DNA from: Nostoc sp. NMS8
GTDB taxonomy: Bacteria > Cyanobacteriota > Cyanobacteriia > Cyanobacteriales > Nostocaceae
Reading direction: 5' to 3'
Assembly (NCBI RefSeq): GCF_017115045.1
Contig: NZ_JABXKK010000037.1
Coordinates: 1-55,808 of the forward strand
DNA length: 55,808 nt
A program made the translations under genes and the position numbers. The notes under the pieces were generated by a model that saw only the letters and a list, made by a program, of their open reading frames with translations, was not told the DNA's origin and searched no databases. Below are positions 8,946 to 17,910 of this stretch, one piece after another. Every line of letters begins with the position of its first letter. Positions within the stretch are counted from its first letter, which is position 1.

Positions 8946-10112
8946 AAAATCCGTCCGCCGGTCTTGGGGTAGAAAAGATCGCTCCATCGGAATTGGAGAA
9001 ACTGGTTCTGTAAGGGTAAACGTACCTGCTTCGATCCACTTTTTCAACTCTAGGGCGACTTGCCTAGAAAAAAATAAACTCGCTAAGGGGGCAGAGCGTA
9101 TAGCTTTGCCCTCTATGGTGATTCGCCCAGATTTGAGTTGAGCGTAACTCACCAAACCAAAGGTGGGACGGACGCGCCGGGGAATGGAAAAATCCACTAT
9201 TGGCGCGACTAAATCTTGATCTTGCACAGCACAGTGTTCAACTACTTGTTCATTTAATACAGGCAGGGGTACACCAACACCTAACATTAATGAGGGGCCG
9301 TAACTTTTGAAGTAACACCCCCGCACCCAATGAGCATCCATTTGCTTGGCATCACCAATTAAAGCTAAAGTCGCAGAAGGCCCAATCGGTGTACGATTAG
9401 GTAAACGCTTTTGTAATGGGAAATGCTGAGTGCCTTCCCAGGCTACATAGCCAATACCACCGCCTAAAAAAATTCGAGTACCTATACCAACGAGTTGCAA
9501 ATCGGGATCGTTGAGTAAAGGAGAAATAGCACCAGGGTTAGAATAAACAGCATTCCCAAGACGTGGTTGTAATGGGCCGAGATACGTGAAGAGAGGGCGA
9601 TCGCCACCATTTACACCAACAATAAAATTTTGATAAAGATTGCGCGGATTAAATAAATAAAACTGATTAATTGTTTCACTGGTAATTGTAGTTTCAAAAT
9701 TTGCTCTGGGGTAACAATCTGTGACTTGTCCTTGCGCTTTTACGTGTATAGATTTACCAGCGATCAAATCTTCGATTACATGACCGCCACCACGTTCTCG
9801 GACTTCTTCACCGTCCATCGCTTCCATAGCACAACTCGCACCCAAATATAAATCTACTGCCCCAAAACCAGAGTATGCTGGCACGCCATCCAACCAGCAG
9901 CGACGAATTTTGATTGGGGGATCAGTGTGTCCCAAATTAATAATTGCACCACTTGACTCCATCGGCTCAAAAGTGCCAGTGGTAATTACATCAACTTCTT
10001 TAGCAGCTTTAGTAACACCGATTTCGACAACTCGTGCTTTTAACTCTTCAGTTGTCAACACTACTGCACGTTGGCGGCTGATTTTCTCGTTAATTTCTGC
10101 AATTGTTCGCAT
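8943..10112 (-). CDS. DUF39 homocysteine biosynthesis protein (aspartate semialdehyde sulfurtransferase type)
   Basis: 389 aa from the ATG at 10112, which gives MRTIAEINEKI, the usual family N-terminus. The frame is open 16 codons further to an ATG at 10160, but the extra MRISFPHSPGS segment looks like translated intergenic repeat. Typical DUF39 features are TTGTFEPMESSGA, the GASCAMEAMDG segment with its conserved cysteine, a Gly-rich GIGTRIFLGGGIGY, and CYPRANFET. In methanogens and some anaerobes DUF39 proteins convert aspartate semialdehyde plus sulfide to homocysteine. Archaeal partners carry CBS or ferredoxin domains, and none is adjacent here. The family is clear; the activity in this organism is inferred. 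Confidence 0.85.
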   Translation of the reverse strand: MRTIAEINEKISRQRAVVLTTEELKARVVEIGVTKAAKEVDVITTGTFEPMESSGAIINLGHTDPPIKIRRCWLDGVPAYSGFGAVDLYLGASCAMEAMDGEEVRERGGGHVIEDLIAGKSIHVKAQGQVTDCYPRANFETTITSETINQFYLFNPRNLYQNFIVGVNGGDRPLFTYLGPLQPRLGNAVYSNPGAISPLLNDPDLQLVGIGTRIFLGGGIGYVAWEGTQHFPLQKRLPNRTPIGPSATLALIGDAKQMDAHWVRGCYFKSYGPSLMLGVGVPLPVLNEQVVEHCAVQDQDLVAPIVDFSIPRRVRPTFGLVSYAQLKSGRITIEGKAIRSAPLASLFFSRQVALELKKWIEAGTFTLTEPVSPIPMERSFLPQDRRTDF

Positions 10113-10160
10113 CTTATCAGTGCTAGCGCTTCCTGGTGAATGGGGAAAAGAAATTCTCAT

Positions 10161-10563
10161 TGCTCATTGTGAGCGCAGATTATGGAGACCCTTGTATTGT
10201 TTCATCTTGAAATAGTTGTCGCCAATCTCTGCGCGAAAGATTAACACTCTAGATGAGGTTAAAATCCCTAAAAAATAATTCAACTATTGCAAAGTCCAAA
10301 TCATATATTTTTTTGGGGGAAGCACACTAATTATGTTAAAAAATATTTTTGCCTAAGTAAAATTACTATACAAAAGCCTTGCATTATCAATCAAATATAT
10401 GTATAATTAAGATTAATTAAATTTTCTATACTTAAATAATTTTACGTAAACAGAAAGAGATATTCTGGCTTTGGTAAAGCACCTAGTAATCTTAGTCAAA
10501 AGCAGGCGGGCAGGGCGGCGAGTGATAATGCACAAATCTCAATTATTCTGAATAAGCCTTCGA
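10161..10563. other. Intergenic, AT-rich, no gene seen
   Basis: About 400 bases of A/T-rich DNA between two minus-strand genes. It has the look of a promoter region for the DUF39 gene. No convincing ORF, repeat or terminator was found. Confidence 0.5.
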
Positions 10564-11334
10564 CTAATAATTGATTTTTAGCAGCCTTGTTTGGGTGAAC
10601 ATACCTGCCCGCTCCAAAGTCTTCTTTGACAGATGGTTGTAATACCAGCACCCAGCAATTGGGTGTAGTTTCCGTCGCCGACATTCCTCTATTAATAGCG
10701 TGATTGTGGCAGTTGCGATACCAGTGCGCCGAAAGTGTTCGATCGTGTACATGCCGATACTGGCGACATTACCATAAAGGCTACTCAATTCGATCAACCC
10801 AAATCCGACATACTCATCGCTAGATCGTACTAGAAACAATGCCTGTGCTGCGATATGCTTCTCAACAGGCGTGAAAAACTCACCCGCGTGCTGTTGAATG
10901 AAGGGAATATCTTCGGGGTTAGCCAAGCGCAACGAAAATGATTGAGTTGCTGTATGGTCTTGTGCATGTGGAACGACATTGAAAAAGTATGCTTGTTTTG
11001 TAAGTTGGCGGTAATCATCAAGCGCATGAGCGAGAAAAAACTCGTCGCACGTTGGAACGAACGCCGATTCGACGTGTTCTAGCTTGCGTAGTTGCTGAAA
11101 CACGGCTTGTCCATAGCGCTTATGTTGGTCAGTCAGGCTAAATTGGGTAAGCAAACTTTCACCATGAATTGACGCAAAGCCGGCAGATTGGCGAGCAATG
11201 AAGATGTGATAATGGTGCGACGCAAGGATATGTGCCTCCAGGAACGAATCAATGCGTGCGGGGAGTGCCGCAAGGTGGCTTTGCACCGCTCCACGAATGT
11301 CAGAAAATGAGACAGGGCTAAATTGTATGTCCAT
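10564..11334 (-). CDS. GNAT-family N-acetyltransferase
   Basis: 256 aa from the ATG at 11334, preceded by AGGGG five bases upstream; the frame continues upstream to 11415 but without family-like sequence. The C-terminal half (about 125-256) is a GNAT fold, with SLRLANPEDIPFI, the substrate-side YVGFGLIELSS, and the acetyl-CoA loop region IGMYTIEHFRRTGIATATI, where R-R-T-G-I-A fits the Q/RxxGxG/A motif. It ends in the usual KKTLERAGMF. The N-terminal half is a weaker GNAT-like module, so it may be a two-domain acetyltransferase. GC content by eye is above that of the flanks, and an IS630 stump lies just upstream, so acquisition by transfer is possible. The substrate is unknown. Confidence 0.8.
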   Translation of the reverse strand: MDIQFSPVSFSDIRGAVQSHLAALPARIDSFLEAHILASHHYHIFIARQSAGFASIHGESLLTQFSLTDQHKRYGQAVFQQLRKLEHVESAFVPTCDEFFLAHALDDYRQLTKQAYFFNVVPHAQDHTATQSFSLRLANPEDIPFIQQHAGEFFTPVEKHIAAQALFLVRSSDEYVGFGLIELSSLYGNVASIGMYTIEHFRRTGIATATITLLIEECRRRKLHPIAGCWYYNHLSKKTLERAGMFTQTRLLKINY

Positions 11335-11407
11335 ATTTACCCCTATCAAGTTGTTGCAATAGGTACAAGTAAGTCGTGGAGAAAATTTATAAGCATGTAA
11401 TAAACAA

Positions 11408-11593
11408 TTAAGCAAAAGAACTAGAGTTAAATTTTACACGTTGCGTACTATAATTTCCCTTTTCTCCTCTTATTTGAACGTATTTGAACCCCATCAATGA
11501 CAGCATGAGGCTTGCGTCTAACTCGTCATCAAAGGTTTTCGAGGCTAATTCATCTTTTTTGAGGTGTTGCCACTCTAATTCAATCGGGTTCAT
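11408..11593 (-). pseudogene. C-terminal fragment of an IS630-family transposase
   Basis: 61 codons beginning NPIELEWQHLKKDELA, the conserved block around the last catalytic residue of IS630/Tc1-type DDE transposases (usually preceded by YSPDLNPIE). It continues through FDDELD to GEKGNYSTQRVKFNSS, the usual end of a common Nostoc transposase. Everything upstream of the NPIE motif is missing, as are recognisable terminal repeats. The middle (ASLMLSLMGFKYVQI) also departs from the family, which suggests a further frameshift. Confidence 0.75.
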
Positions 11594-11935
11594 AGTTTGG
11601 TTTTTTACCTCGTTCTACTTAAGGGCAATTCATGTAGACGCAAAACGGCTTCCCGCAGGATATTGCCCCTACGGATGTAGCGTGAACGAGAACCGCTGTA
11701 AAGCTTTAAATAAAGTAAGAATGTTGGAATTTATTTTCGCCCACGTTCGCGTAGTGTCTCGTAGCTATAGCGGGATGTTGGCGATCGCGTCTCTAAGAGT
11801 TGTACGGTTTTAACCTATACTTAGAGGCCTGTGGACTCGCTGGCAGAGACTCTCCTAGAGAAGAGACTGCGAAGCACCACCACTTGTACAGAATACCTAA
11901 CTGAATTCTGACTTCTTCTTGAAAAAATTGATATC
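11594..11935. other. Intergenic with palindromic-repeat debris
   Basis: About 340 bases without a gene. It contains a REP-like unit CGTTCGCGTAGTGTCTCGTA (11744-11763), whose complement recurs with 18 of 20 matches at 32341-32360, and a second scrambled unit around 11645-11690. It ends in the leader of the chloride transporter gene. Confidence 0.5.
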
Positions 11936-14623
11936 ATGTGGTATTTACCTATCTTCCAGCGCTTTCGGCAACTGCTACAACCACGGCGTCGTTTAGCAAT
12001 TTTTGAAGCTTGTCTGATTGGTTTGGTTTCTGCTCTTGGAGCAGTCTTACTGAAATCGGGGGTAGGATTGCTAGGTGCTTGGCGAGTGCAGACATCGCTG
12101 CTGCTACCAGCTTGGTTAGTGCTACCAGGTATCGGACTAGCTTGTGGATTCCTTGCAGGATGGCTAGTTGAGCGCGTAGCACCAGAAACTTCTGGGAGCG
12201 GCATTCCTCAAGTGAAAGCAGTGTTAGCGCGTATACCAATTGCTCTAGATTTGCGGGTTGCTGTGGTCAAGCTAGTGGGTGGTATTCTGGCACTAGGTTC
12301 GGGGCTAGCTTTAGGGCGGGAAGGGCCAACAGTTCAACTTAGCGCAGCTTTAGCAGCTCAACTTAGTCGGTGGTTTCCGACTTCACCAGACCACCGCCGC
12401 CAGTTGATTGCTGCTGGTGCAGGAGCCGGGTTAGCGGCTGCCTTCAATACACCGATCGCAGGTGTATTATTTGTAGTAGAAGAACTGTTACAGGATTTTT
12501 CTGAATTTACCTTGGGTACTGCGATTCTGGCTTCTTTTATTGGTGCCGTCGTCTCGCGTGTATTGGGTGGTCGCAGCCTTGATCTCAATCTAGCATTAAC
12601 TGCTTCCAAGACAGATTTTTTTGTTCAAGATATTCCCTTCTATTTGGTATTGGGGGTTGTGGCTGGGTTAATGGGAGCGTTATTCAATCGCGGGATTATT
12701 GCTAGCTTAACTGTTTACCGCCGTTCTCTACGCTTTGGATTACCTGCTCGTGTGGCTTTAGCTGGGTTAGTGTCTGGGGTAATTGTGGCATTACTACCGC
12801 TAGCGTTTCGAGATAACACAGGACTGCGGGAAATTTTAATTACAGGTGAGGCTAGCTGGTCAATAGCTGCGATCGCCTTTGTCTCCCAGTTTATCTTAAC
12901 TCTCGTAGCTTATGGCTCTGGTGTCCCAGGTGGATTATTTGCTCCGGCTTTGACCCTTGGGGCTGCTCTTGGCTACTTGGTAGGTATGGGAGAACACGCT
13001 CTACTGCTTCCTTTCGGGATAGCGACTGGATTACCAATTACATACGCCTTGGCAGGAATGGGCGCTTTTTTTACTGCGGTGGCCAGAGTGCCAATGACGG
13101 GAATAGTCATTGTGTTTGAAATGACTACAGATTTCAACTTAGTACTGCCCTTAATGATTGGCTCTGTAACGTCGTATCTAGTTGCTGAAAAGTTAGCGCC
13201 AGGCTCGCTATACGACAAACTTTTGGCGTGGAATGGCATCATTATCCAAAAAGCAGCACCTGCGGGGGGGATAATGACAAGTTTGACAGCCAAAGATGTC
13301 ATGCAGCAACAGGTAGAAACTCTGGATACAGAGATGCCTTTAGATGAAGTAATCCAAGCATTCGCCCGTTCTCATCATCGTGGCTTTCCAGTGGTAGAGG
13401 AGAGCAAGCTTGTAGGGATTGTGACGCAATCAGATTTACTCAATATTCGCGATCGCAACTTAGCAAATGATACTCCCTTAGGGGAAATTATGACCACCAC
13501 TCCGGTGACAGTAACACCGATCCACACCCTAAGCAATGTACTGTATTTACTCGATCGCTATCAAATCAGTCGCTTGCCAGTGGTAAACGGACGAAAACTG
13601 ATTGGTATTATTACCCGTGGAGATATTATTAGAGCAGAAGCAGATCATCTTAATGGTGCAGATGCGACCCCCAGACTGCGACCAGTTCCTTCATACGTAG
13701 TTTACCAAACGCGATCGCCCAGCACTGGTAGAGGTAGATTATTAGTGCCTGTAGCTAACCCCGAAACTGCGGGTATTTTATTACAAATGGCAGCAGCTAT
13801 TGCTCGCGATCGCCATTATGAAATAGATTGCGTGCAAGTGATCCTAATACCTCGCCACAGTTCCCCATCGGAAACACAGGTAAGAACGGCAAAAAGTCGC
13901 CGCTTGCTACGACAAGCAGAAGTGTTAGCAAAAAAGTGGAAAATTCCCCTACATACGCAGATTCGAGTTACCCATGATGTGGCGCAGGCAATTTTAGAGA
14001 CAATTAACGAACAACACATCGACCTAATTTTAATGGGATGGAAAGGAAACACATCTACCCCTGGTCGGATTTTTGGCAACGTTGTTGACACCATAATTCG
14101 CCAAGCCACCTGCGAAGTAGTGTTAGTAAAATTAGGCGAAACCCCCCAATCCCTAGTCCCCAATCCCCATTACCCCTTATCCACAGACGGGGCCCCACCT
14201 TCCCCAATCTCCAGTCCCCTCTTCAACAGCTGGCTAGTTCCAATGGCTGGAGGCCCCAATTCCCAACTGGCGATTAAATTGCTACCGGCTTTAATTACAT
14301 TGGGAAATGAACCACAAATTCGTCTGACACAGGTGTTTAAACCATCTGAACTCAAGCCAGATATGTCAATTTCAGAACAAGCCATTCGCCATTTGATGCG
14401 TCGCCGCAAATTGTCCAGCAGTGTAGTTGCTCTCCCAGTCCAAGCTAATTCAGTTGCAGAAGGTGTGATTAACCTAGTAAAAACCGAAGGTTACGATGTT
14501 GTAGTGTTGGGAGCTTCACGCGAGGGATTGTTGCAGCAGGCGATTCAAGGTAATATTCCAGAAGCGATCGCCTCTGGTGTAGAAAGTACAGTGATTTTGG
14601 TTAGGGGTGCAATTAAGACTTAA
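11936..14623 (+). CDS. ClC-family chloride transporter with CBS pair and two USP domains
   Basis: 895 aa. Residues 20-430 form a ClC membrane domain with the selectivity motifs GSGIP (87-91), GREGP (127-131) and the GGLFAP loop (332-337). The gating glutamate (Glu129) is present, and a Glu pair at 182-183 fits the proton glutamate of the exchangers, so Cl-/H+ antiport is more likely than a pure channel. Two CBS domains follow (about 452-570), probably sensing adenine nucleotides, then two universal-stress-protein domains (about 590-730 and 755-893) facing the cytoplasm. The linker between the USP domains is encoded by CCCCAAT-type heptamer repeats. No operon partner is present. Start ATG at 11936. 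Confidence 0.92.
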   Translation: MWYLPIFQRFRQLLQPRRRLAIFEACLIGLVSALGAVLLKSGVGLLGAWRVQTSLLLPAWLVLPGIGLACGFLAGWLVERVAPETSGSGIPQVKAVLARIPIALDLRVAVVKLVGGILALGSGLALGREGPTVQLSAALAAQLSRWFPTSPDHRRQLIAAGAGAGLAAAFNTPIAGVLFVVEELLQDFSEFTLGTAILASFIGAVVSRVLGGRSLDLNLALTASKTDFFVQDIPFYLVLGVVAGLMGALFNRGIIASLTVYRRSLRFGLPARVALAGLVSGVIVALLPLAFRDNTGLREILITGEASWSIAAIAFVSQFILTLVAYGSGVPGGLFAPALTLGAALGYLVGMGEHALLLPFGIATGLPITYALAGMGAFFTAVARVPMTGIVIVFEMTTDFNLVLPLMIGSVTSYLVAEKLAPGSLYDKLLAWNGIIIQKAAPAGGIMTSLTAKDVMQQQVETLDTEMPLDEVIQAFARSHHRGFPVVEESKLVGIVTQSDLLNIRDRNLANDTPLGEIMTTTPVTVTPIHTLSNVLYLLDRYQISRLPVVNGRKLIGIITRGDIIRAEADHLNGADATPRLRPVPSYVVYQTRSPSTGRGRLLVPVANPETAGILLQMAAAIARDRHYEIDCVQVILIPRHSSPSETQVRTAKSRRLLRQAEVLAKKWKIPLHTQIRVTHDVAQAILETINEQHIDLILMGWKGNTSTPGRIFGNVVDTIIRQATCEVVLVKLGETPQSLVPNPHYPLSTDGAPPSPISSPLFNSWLVPMAGGPNSQLAIKLLPALITLGNEPQIRLTQVFKPSELKPDMSISEQAIRHLMRRRKLSSSVVALPVQANSVAEGVINLVKTEGYDVVVLGASREGLLQQAIQGNIPEAIASGVESTVILVRGAIKT
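14144..14178 (+). repeat. Heptanucleotide tandem repeat inside the ClC-CBS-USP gene
   Basis: CCCCAAT, CCCTAGT, CCCCAAT, CCCCATT, ACCCCTT in direct succession, followed by more C-rich sequence to about 14220. It is read in frame as a Pro/Ser-rich linker between the two USP domains. This is the short tandem repeat class usually found between genes of heterocystous cyanobacteria. Confidence 0.7.
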
Positions 14624-14707
14624 AAAATCCAAAGCTAATTGAACAGCCAAACCAATGTTTTAGAGGTGAGGGGTCAAATCCACCGTGAATTAACCAACAG
14701 TCTCATG

Positions 14708-14818
14708 TAATTCGCTACTACACAAACCAAGCCCACCTCCGTGGAAAGCATGAAAAATCAAGGTTTTTTAACCCACGGAGGTGGGTTAATTGTCGTGTAG
14801 CCGCGATTTCTAATCGCC
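14708..14818. repeat. Fold-back palindromic repeat, copy 2
   Basis: Ends TAATTCGCTACTACACAAAC and TGTAGCCGCGATTTCTAATC are near-complementary. Internal arms CCCACCTCCGTGG and CCACGGAGGTGGG form a second stem. It is preceded by about 50 bases (14658-14707) shared with copy 4 and followed by the TTAGACTTTTCAAAC motif shared with copy 1. Confidence 0.7.
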
Positions 14819-14876
14819 ACGGCTAGTAATAATTTAGACTTTTCAAACACCCTCTAAGAATAGATTCTCATCTTAC

Positions 14877-14984
14877 TATAGCGGTTCCCATTCAGATGAG
14901 GTATAATATTACATCGCAAGGTGTAGGGGCACGGCATGCCGTGCCCCTACGGCTGTACCTTACTAGGTCGGGAAACGCTATAAC
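14877..14984. repeat. MITE-like repeat with 28-bp perfect palindrome, copy 1
   Basis: Terminal inverted repeats start TATAGCGGTTCCCA and end GGAAACGCTATAA. The centre (14923-14950) is a perfect 28-base palindrome made of GTAGGGGCACGGCA and its complement. A near-identical copy is at 32104-32208 and a half copy at 23990-24045. Confidence 0.8.
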
Positions 14985-14993
14985 ATTTTATTT

Positions 14994-15185
14994 TTAATAA
15001 TAAAATATTCCAATAATCAGAGAAACAATTATTGGTATTAGGATTGGGATAGCAACAATCAGTCCCCACTTACCAAACTTAATTTCCTCACCCTCAGATT
15101 TTAAAAATGCAATCCAACCGACAACGCCCATTAATATCCAAATAAACCCAAAGGCAAGAAATATAATAAATACTGAATCTTCCAT
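14994..15185 (-). CDS. Small two-helix membrane protein
   Basis: 63 aa from the ATG at 15185; the frame opens two codons earlier at a TTG. Two hydrophobic segments (about 5-27 and 40-60) flank a short charged loop SEGEEIKFGKWG. No strong ribosome binding site is seen. The protein is plausible as a small inner-membrane protein, but I recognise no family. It sits between a MITE-like repeat and the first kinase gene. Confidence 0.5.
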   Translation of the reverse strand: MEDSVFIIFLAFGFIWILMGVVGWIAFLKSEGEEIKFGKWGLIVAIPILIPIIVSLIIGIFYY

Positions 15186-15299
15186 TTTCAAAAAATTTAA
15201 TTTATATAGAAAACCTGGAAAATGAATTTTGATCCATCCCCCATTTTACTAAGATTTCAGATGTTAACTGCTATTAGTTCACCGTTCCTATGGCTACAT

Positions 15300-17345
15300 T
15301 TAATTCATCTCCCAAATCTTGAGAATGTTCTCACCACTCCCACCACCGGCAATAGTTTGTCCATCTGGGCTGATGGCAACAGCATAAATATATCCAGAAC
15401 CCGTCTCTAAAGTGCGGATTTGTTTTCCTATAACTGGATTCCAAAGTTTGATTGTCTTGTCACTACTACCACTGACAAGGGTAACACCACTTGGATTTTT
15501 ACTTGGCAAAAAGGCGACAGAATTAACCTTATCCTTATGTCCCTTTAAAGTATGAATTAACTTTCCTGTTTTCAGATTCCACAATTTGATTGTCTTGTCA
15601 CTACTCCCACTGGCAAGGGTAACACCATCGGGAGCAAAAGCGACTGAAAGAATCGAATCTGCATTTCCCTCCAAAGTGCGGATTAACTTTCCTGTTTTCA
15701 GATTCCACAATTTAATTGTCTTGTCCCAGCTGCCGCTAGCAAGGGTTTTGCCATCAGGACTGAAGACTACAGATGAAATACCATTAGTATGTCCCTCTAA
15801 GGTGCGAATTAACTTTCCTGTCTCCAGATTCCACAGTTTGATTTTCATATCCTTACTAGCACTACCACTAGCAAGGATTTTGCCATCAGGGCTGAAAGCT
15901 ACCGAAGTAACTCCGTCGCTATGTCCCTGTAAGGTGCGGATTAACCTTCCTGTCTGCAAATTCCACAGCTTAATTGTTTTGTCCGCACTACCACTGGCAA
16001 GAGTCTTGCTATCAGGACTAAAGGCGATAGTCCAAATCCAATTGGCATGTCCTTCTAGAGTACGGATTGCTTCTCCATCTGCTATATTCCATAGCTTGAT
16101 TGTCTTATCATCACTAGCACTGCCAAGGGTTGTGCCATCAGGACTGAAAGCTACGGAATTCACATCGCTGGAATGCCCCTTGAGAGATTTGGGTAGAAAA
16201 GAAGTTTCCGAGACGCTTTTTGGAGACGGAATCGGCGGAGAAAATTCGCTCATTGTATGGGGGCGAGTCTGAAAATACCAAATTCCCCCTAATCCCAACA
16301 CTAAAATGCTAGAACCTAAGAGCAGTTGACTTTTCAGATTGTTATTTAATTTTGATGAAACTGGCTCCTTGTTGACTGGGGTAGCTGTAAATGTTGGTGT
16401 AATGATAGTCGGGGGTATTGATGACGATAGTGGTAGCCGAGTTGTCAATTCAGTGATGACTTCATCAGCCGATTGGTAACGCTTTTGGATATCTTGTTGC
16501 AACAGCTTATCCAAAACTTCACCCAACTCTATAGACACAGAAATCCCATCCTTACCTGGACTGGTCAAATATTGTCGCCAAGATGAAACCCAACCATAAC
16601 CTTGCTGTATCCACAATTGAGATGGGCGAACCCCAGTGAGTAAATGAAAACAAGTCGCCCCCAAACTGAATAAATCACTGGCTGGGTAAGCTTTTCCATC
16701 TTGCATCTGTTCCAGTGCAGTGTAACCATGTGAGCCAATAACAGTGCCCATTTTAGTATGCACTGTTGCCGTCAGCTGCTTAGAGGCTCCAAAATCAATT
16801 AGCACTAATCGCCCATCACTTCGACGGCGAATAATATTCTGTGGTTTGATATCCCGGTGAATCACTCCCCGCACATGGATAAACTTCAGCACAGGTAATA
16901 AATCTAGCAAAAATTCGCGAGTCTCTATTTCGCTATAGTTTCCCCGCATCTGCCATTCCTTAAGCAAATTTTGCCCATCGATAAACTGCTGTACCAAAAA
17001 CAGATAATGATTTTGCTCAAAATAAGCCAATAAAGTTGGAATTTGCGGATGTTCTGCGAGTTCTTGTAGCCGGCTTGCTTCTTGTTTAAATAGCTGAGTA
17101 GCCTTTGTTAGTGGCCCAGTTCCCTGAAGTTTTGGTGCGAACTGCTTCACAACACAGCATTCATTAAGTTTGTGTACATCTTCTGCCAGATAGGTTCTAC
17201 CAAATCCGCCCTCATCTGACAATACCTCAATGGGACGATAGCGACCTCCCAGTAGGGGTATCAATTCCGCTGTACAACTGTGGCAATAGTTGTTTTTATC
17301 AGAATTTCGGGGGTTTTGGCAATCGGGATTCACACAACAGAGCAT
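15300..17345 (-). CDS. Ser/Thr protein kinase with zinc ribbon, membrane segment and seven WD40 repeats
   Basis: 681 aa from the ATG giving MLCCVNPDC; an ATG six codons upstream is less family-like. An N-terminal four-cysteine ribbon (CCVNPDCxNP then CHSC) is followed by a Hanks-type kinase with glycine loop SDEGGFGRTY (43-52), HRDIKPQN catalytic loop and LIDFGASK. The kinase is complete and probably active. A single membrane helix (SSILVLGLGGIWYF) precedes seven WD40 blades, each ending in the KTIKLWN type, so the kinase is cytoplasmic and the propeller probably lies across the membrane. A paralogue with the same architecture lies at 19441. Typical of Nostocales; the signal and targets are unknown. 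Confidence 0.92.
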   Translation of the reverse strand: MLCCVNPDCQNPRNSDKNNYCHSCTAELIPLLGGRYRPIEVLSDEGGFGRTYLAEDVHKLNECCVVKQFAPKLQGTGPLTKATQLFKQEASRLQELAEHPQIPTLLAYFEQNHYLFLVQQFIDGQNLLKEWQMRGNYSEIETREFLLDLLPVLKFIHVRGVIHRDIKPQNIIRRRSDGRLVLIDFGASKQLTATVHTKMGTVIGSHGYTALEQMQDGKAYPASDLFSLGATCFHLLTGVRPSQLWIQQGYGWVSSWRQYLTSPGKDGISVSIELGEVLDKLLQQDIQKRYQSADEVITELTTRLPLSSSIPPTIITPTFTATPVNKEPVSSKLNNNLKSQLLLGSSILVLGLGGIWYFQTRPHTMSEFSPPIPSPKSVSETSFLPKSLKGHSSDVNSVAFSPDGTTLGSASDDKTIKLWNIADGEAIRTLEGHANWIWTIAFSPDSKTLASGSADKTIKLWNLQTGRLIRTLQGHSDGVTSVAFSPDGKILASGSASKDMKIKLWNLETGKLIRTLEGHTNGISSVVFSPDGKTLASGSWDKTIKLWNLKTGKLIRTLEGNADSILSVAFAPDGVTLASGSSDKTIKLWNLKTGKLIHTLKGHKDKVNSVAFLPSKNPSGVTLVSGSSDKTIKLWNPVIGKQIRTLETGSGYIYAVAISPDGQTIAGGGSGENILKIWEMN

Positions 17346-17363
17346 ACTGGGAATCCATTTCAA

Positions 17364-17910
17364 TTGGGGTATATATTCATCTTAAGTCATGCAGTATAAT
17401 CTCTCTTGTTAGTAAATATCACTGAGATACCATACAAATCCCTAATTTCCTTACCTCATCAGGTATTGAACAATTTAGATAACTTGGAAGAATTTTTGCT
17501 TGAGCGATGCCTATTGACGAATTAATCAGCGTAAGCTCTGCCTGGGCATTACATCTACAGTTTGCTATTCAGTCAATCTTACAAAAATATCTGGGCAATA
17601 ATCCGAAAAGCAGCATTTTAAGTTTGTACTTCAGTATATACTTACAAGATTGGATTTTACTCTAATAATATAAATTGAGAATATAATTTTTCTGATCTAA
17701 TGATTGCAAATATTTGAGGTATATATAATATATGAATTTAGTTAGATTATAGACAATTCATTTGGCAACCCTCTAAGTGTATACGTTAAATTTACCTTTC
17801 CCTTTAAATAATAACTAAAATTTATCTACTATATAAAAAGCAACGAATAATAAATCAAATTTATCCTATCCATGCAAAACAAAATTATCAGCAAAACTAG
17901 GAGTGTAATT
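17364..17910. other. Intergenic, divergent promoter region
   Basis: About 550 bases of A/T-rich DNA between the divergent kinase and PPC-protein genes, so both promoters should lie here. A 52-codon ORF on the plus strand (17507-17665, ATG start) lacks a ribosome binding site and family-like sequence and is not called. Confidence 0.5.

Noticed and set aside
15586..16272. 228-codon plus-strand ORF
   Set aside because: Antisense to WD40 repeats; its own repeats only mirror the propeller blades.
17507..17665. 52-codon ORF with ATG
   Set aside because: No ribosome binding site and no recognisable sequence; left in the intergenic entry.
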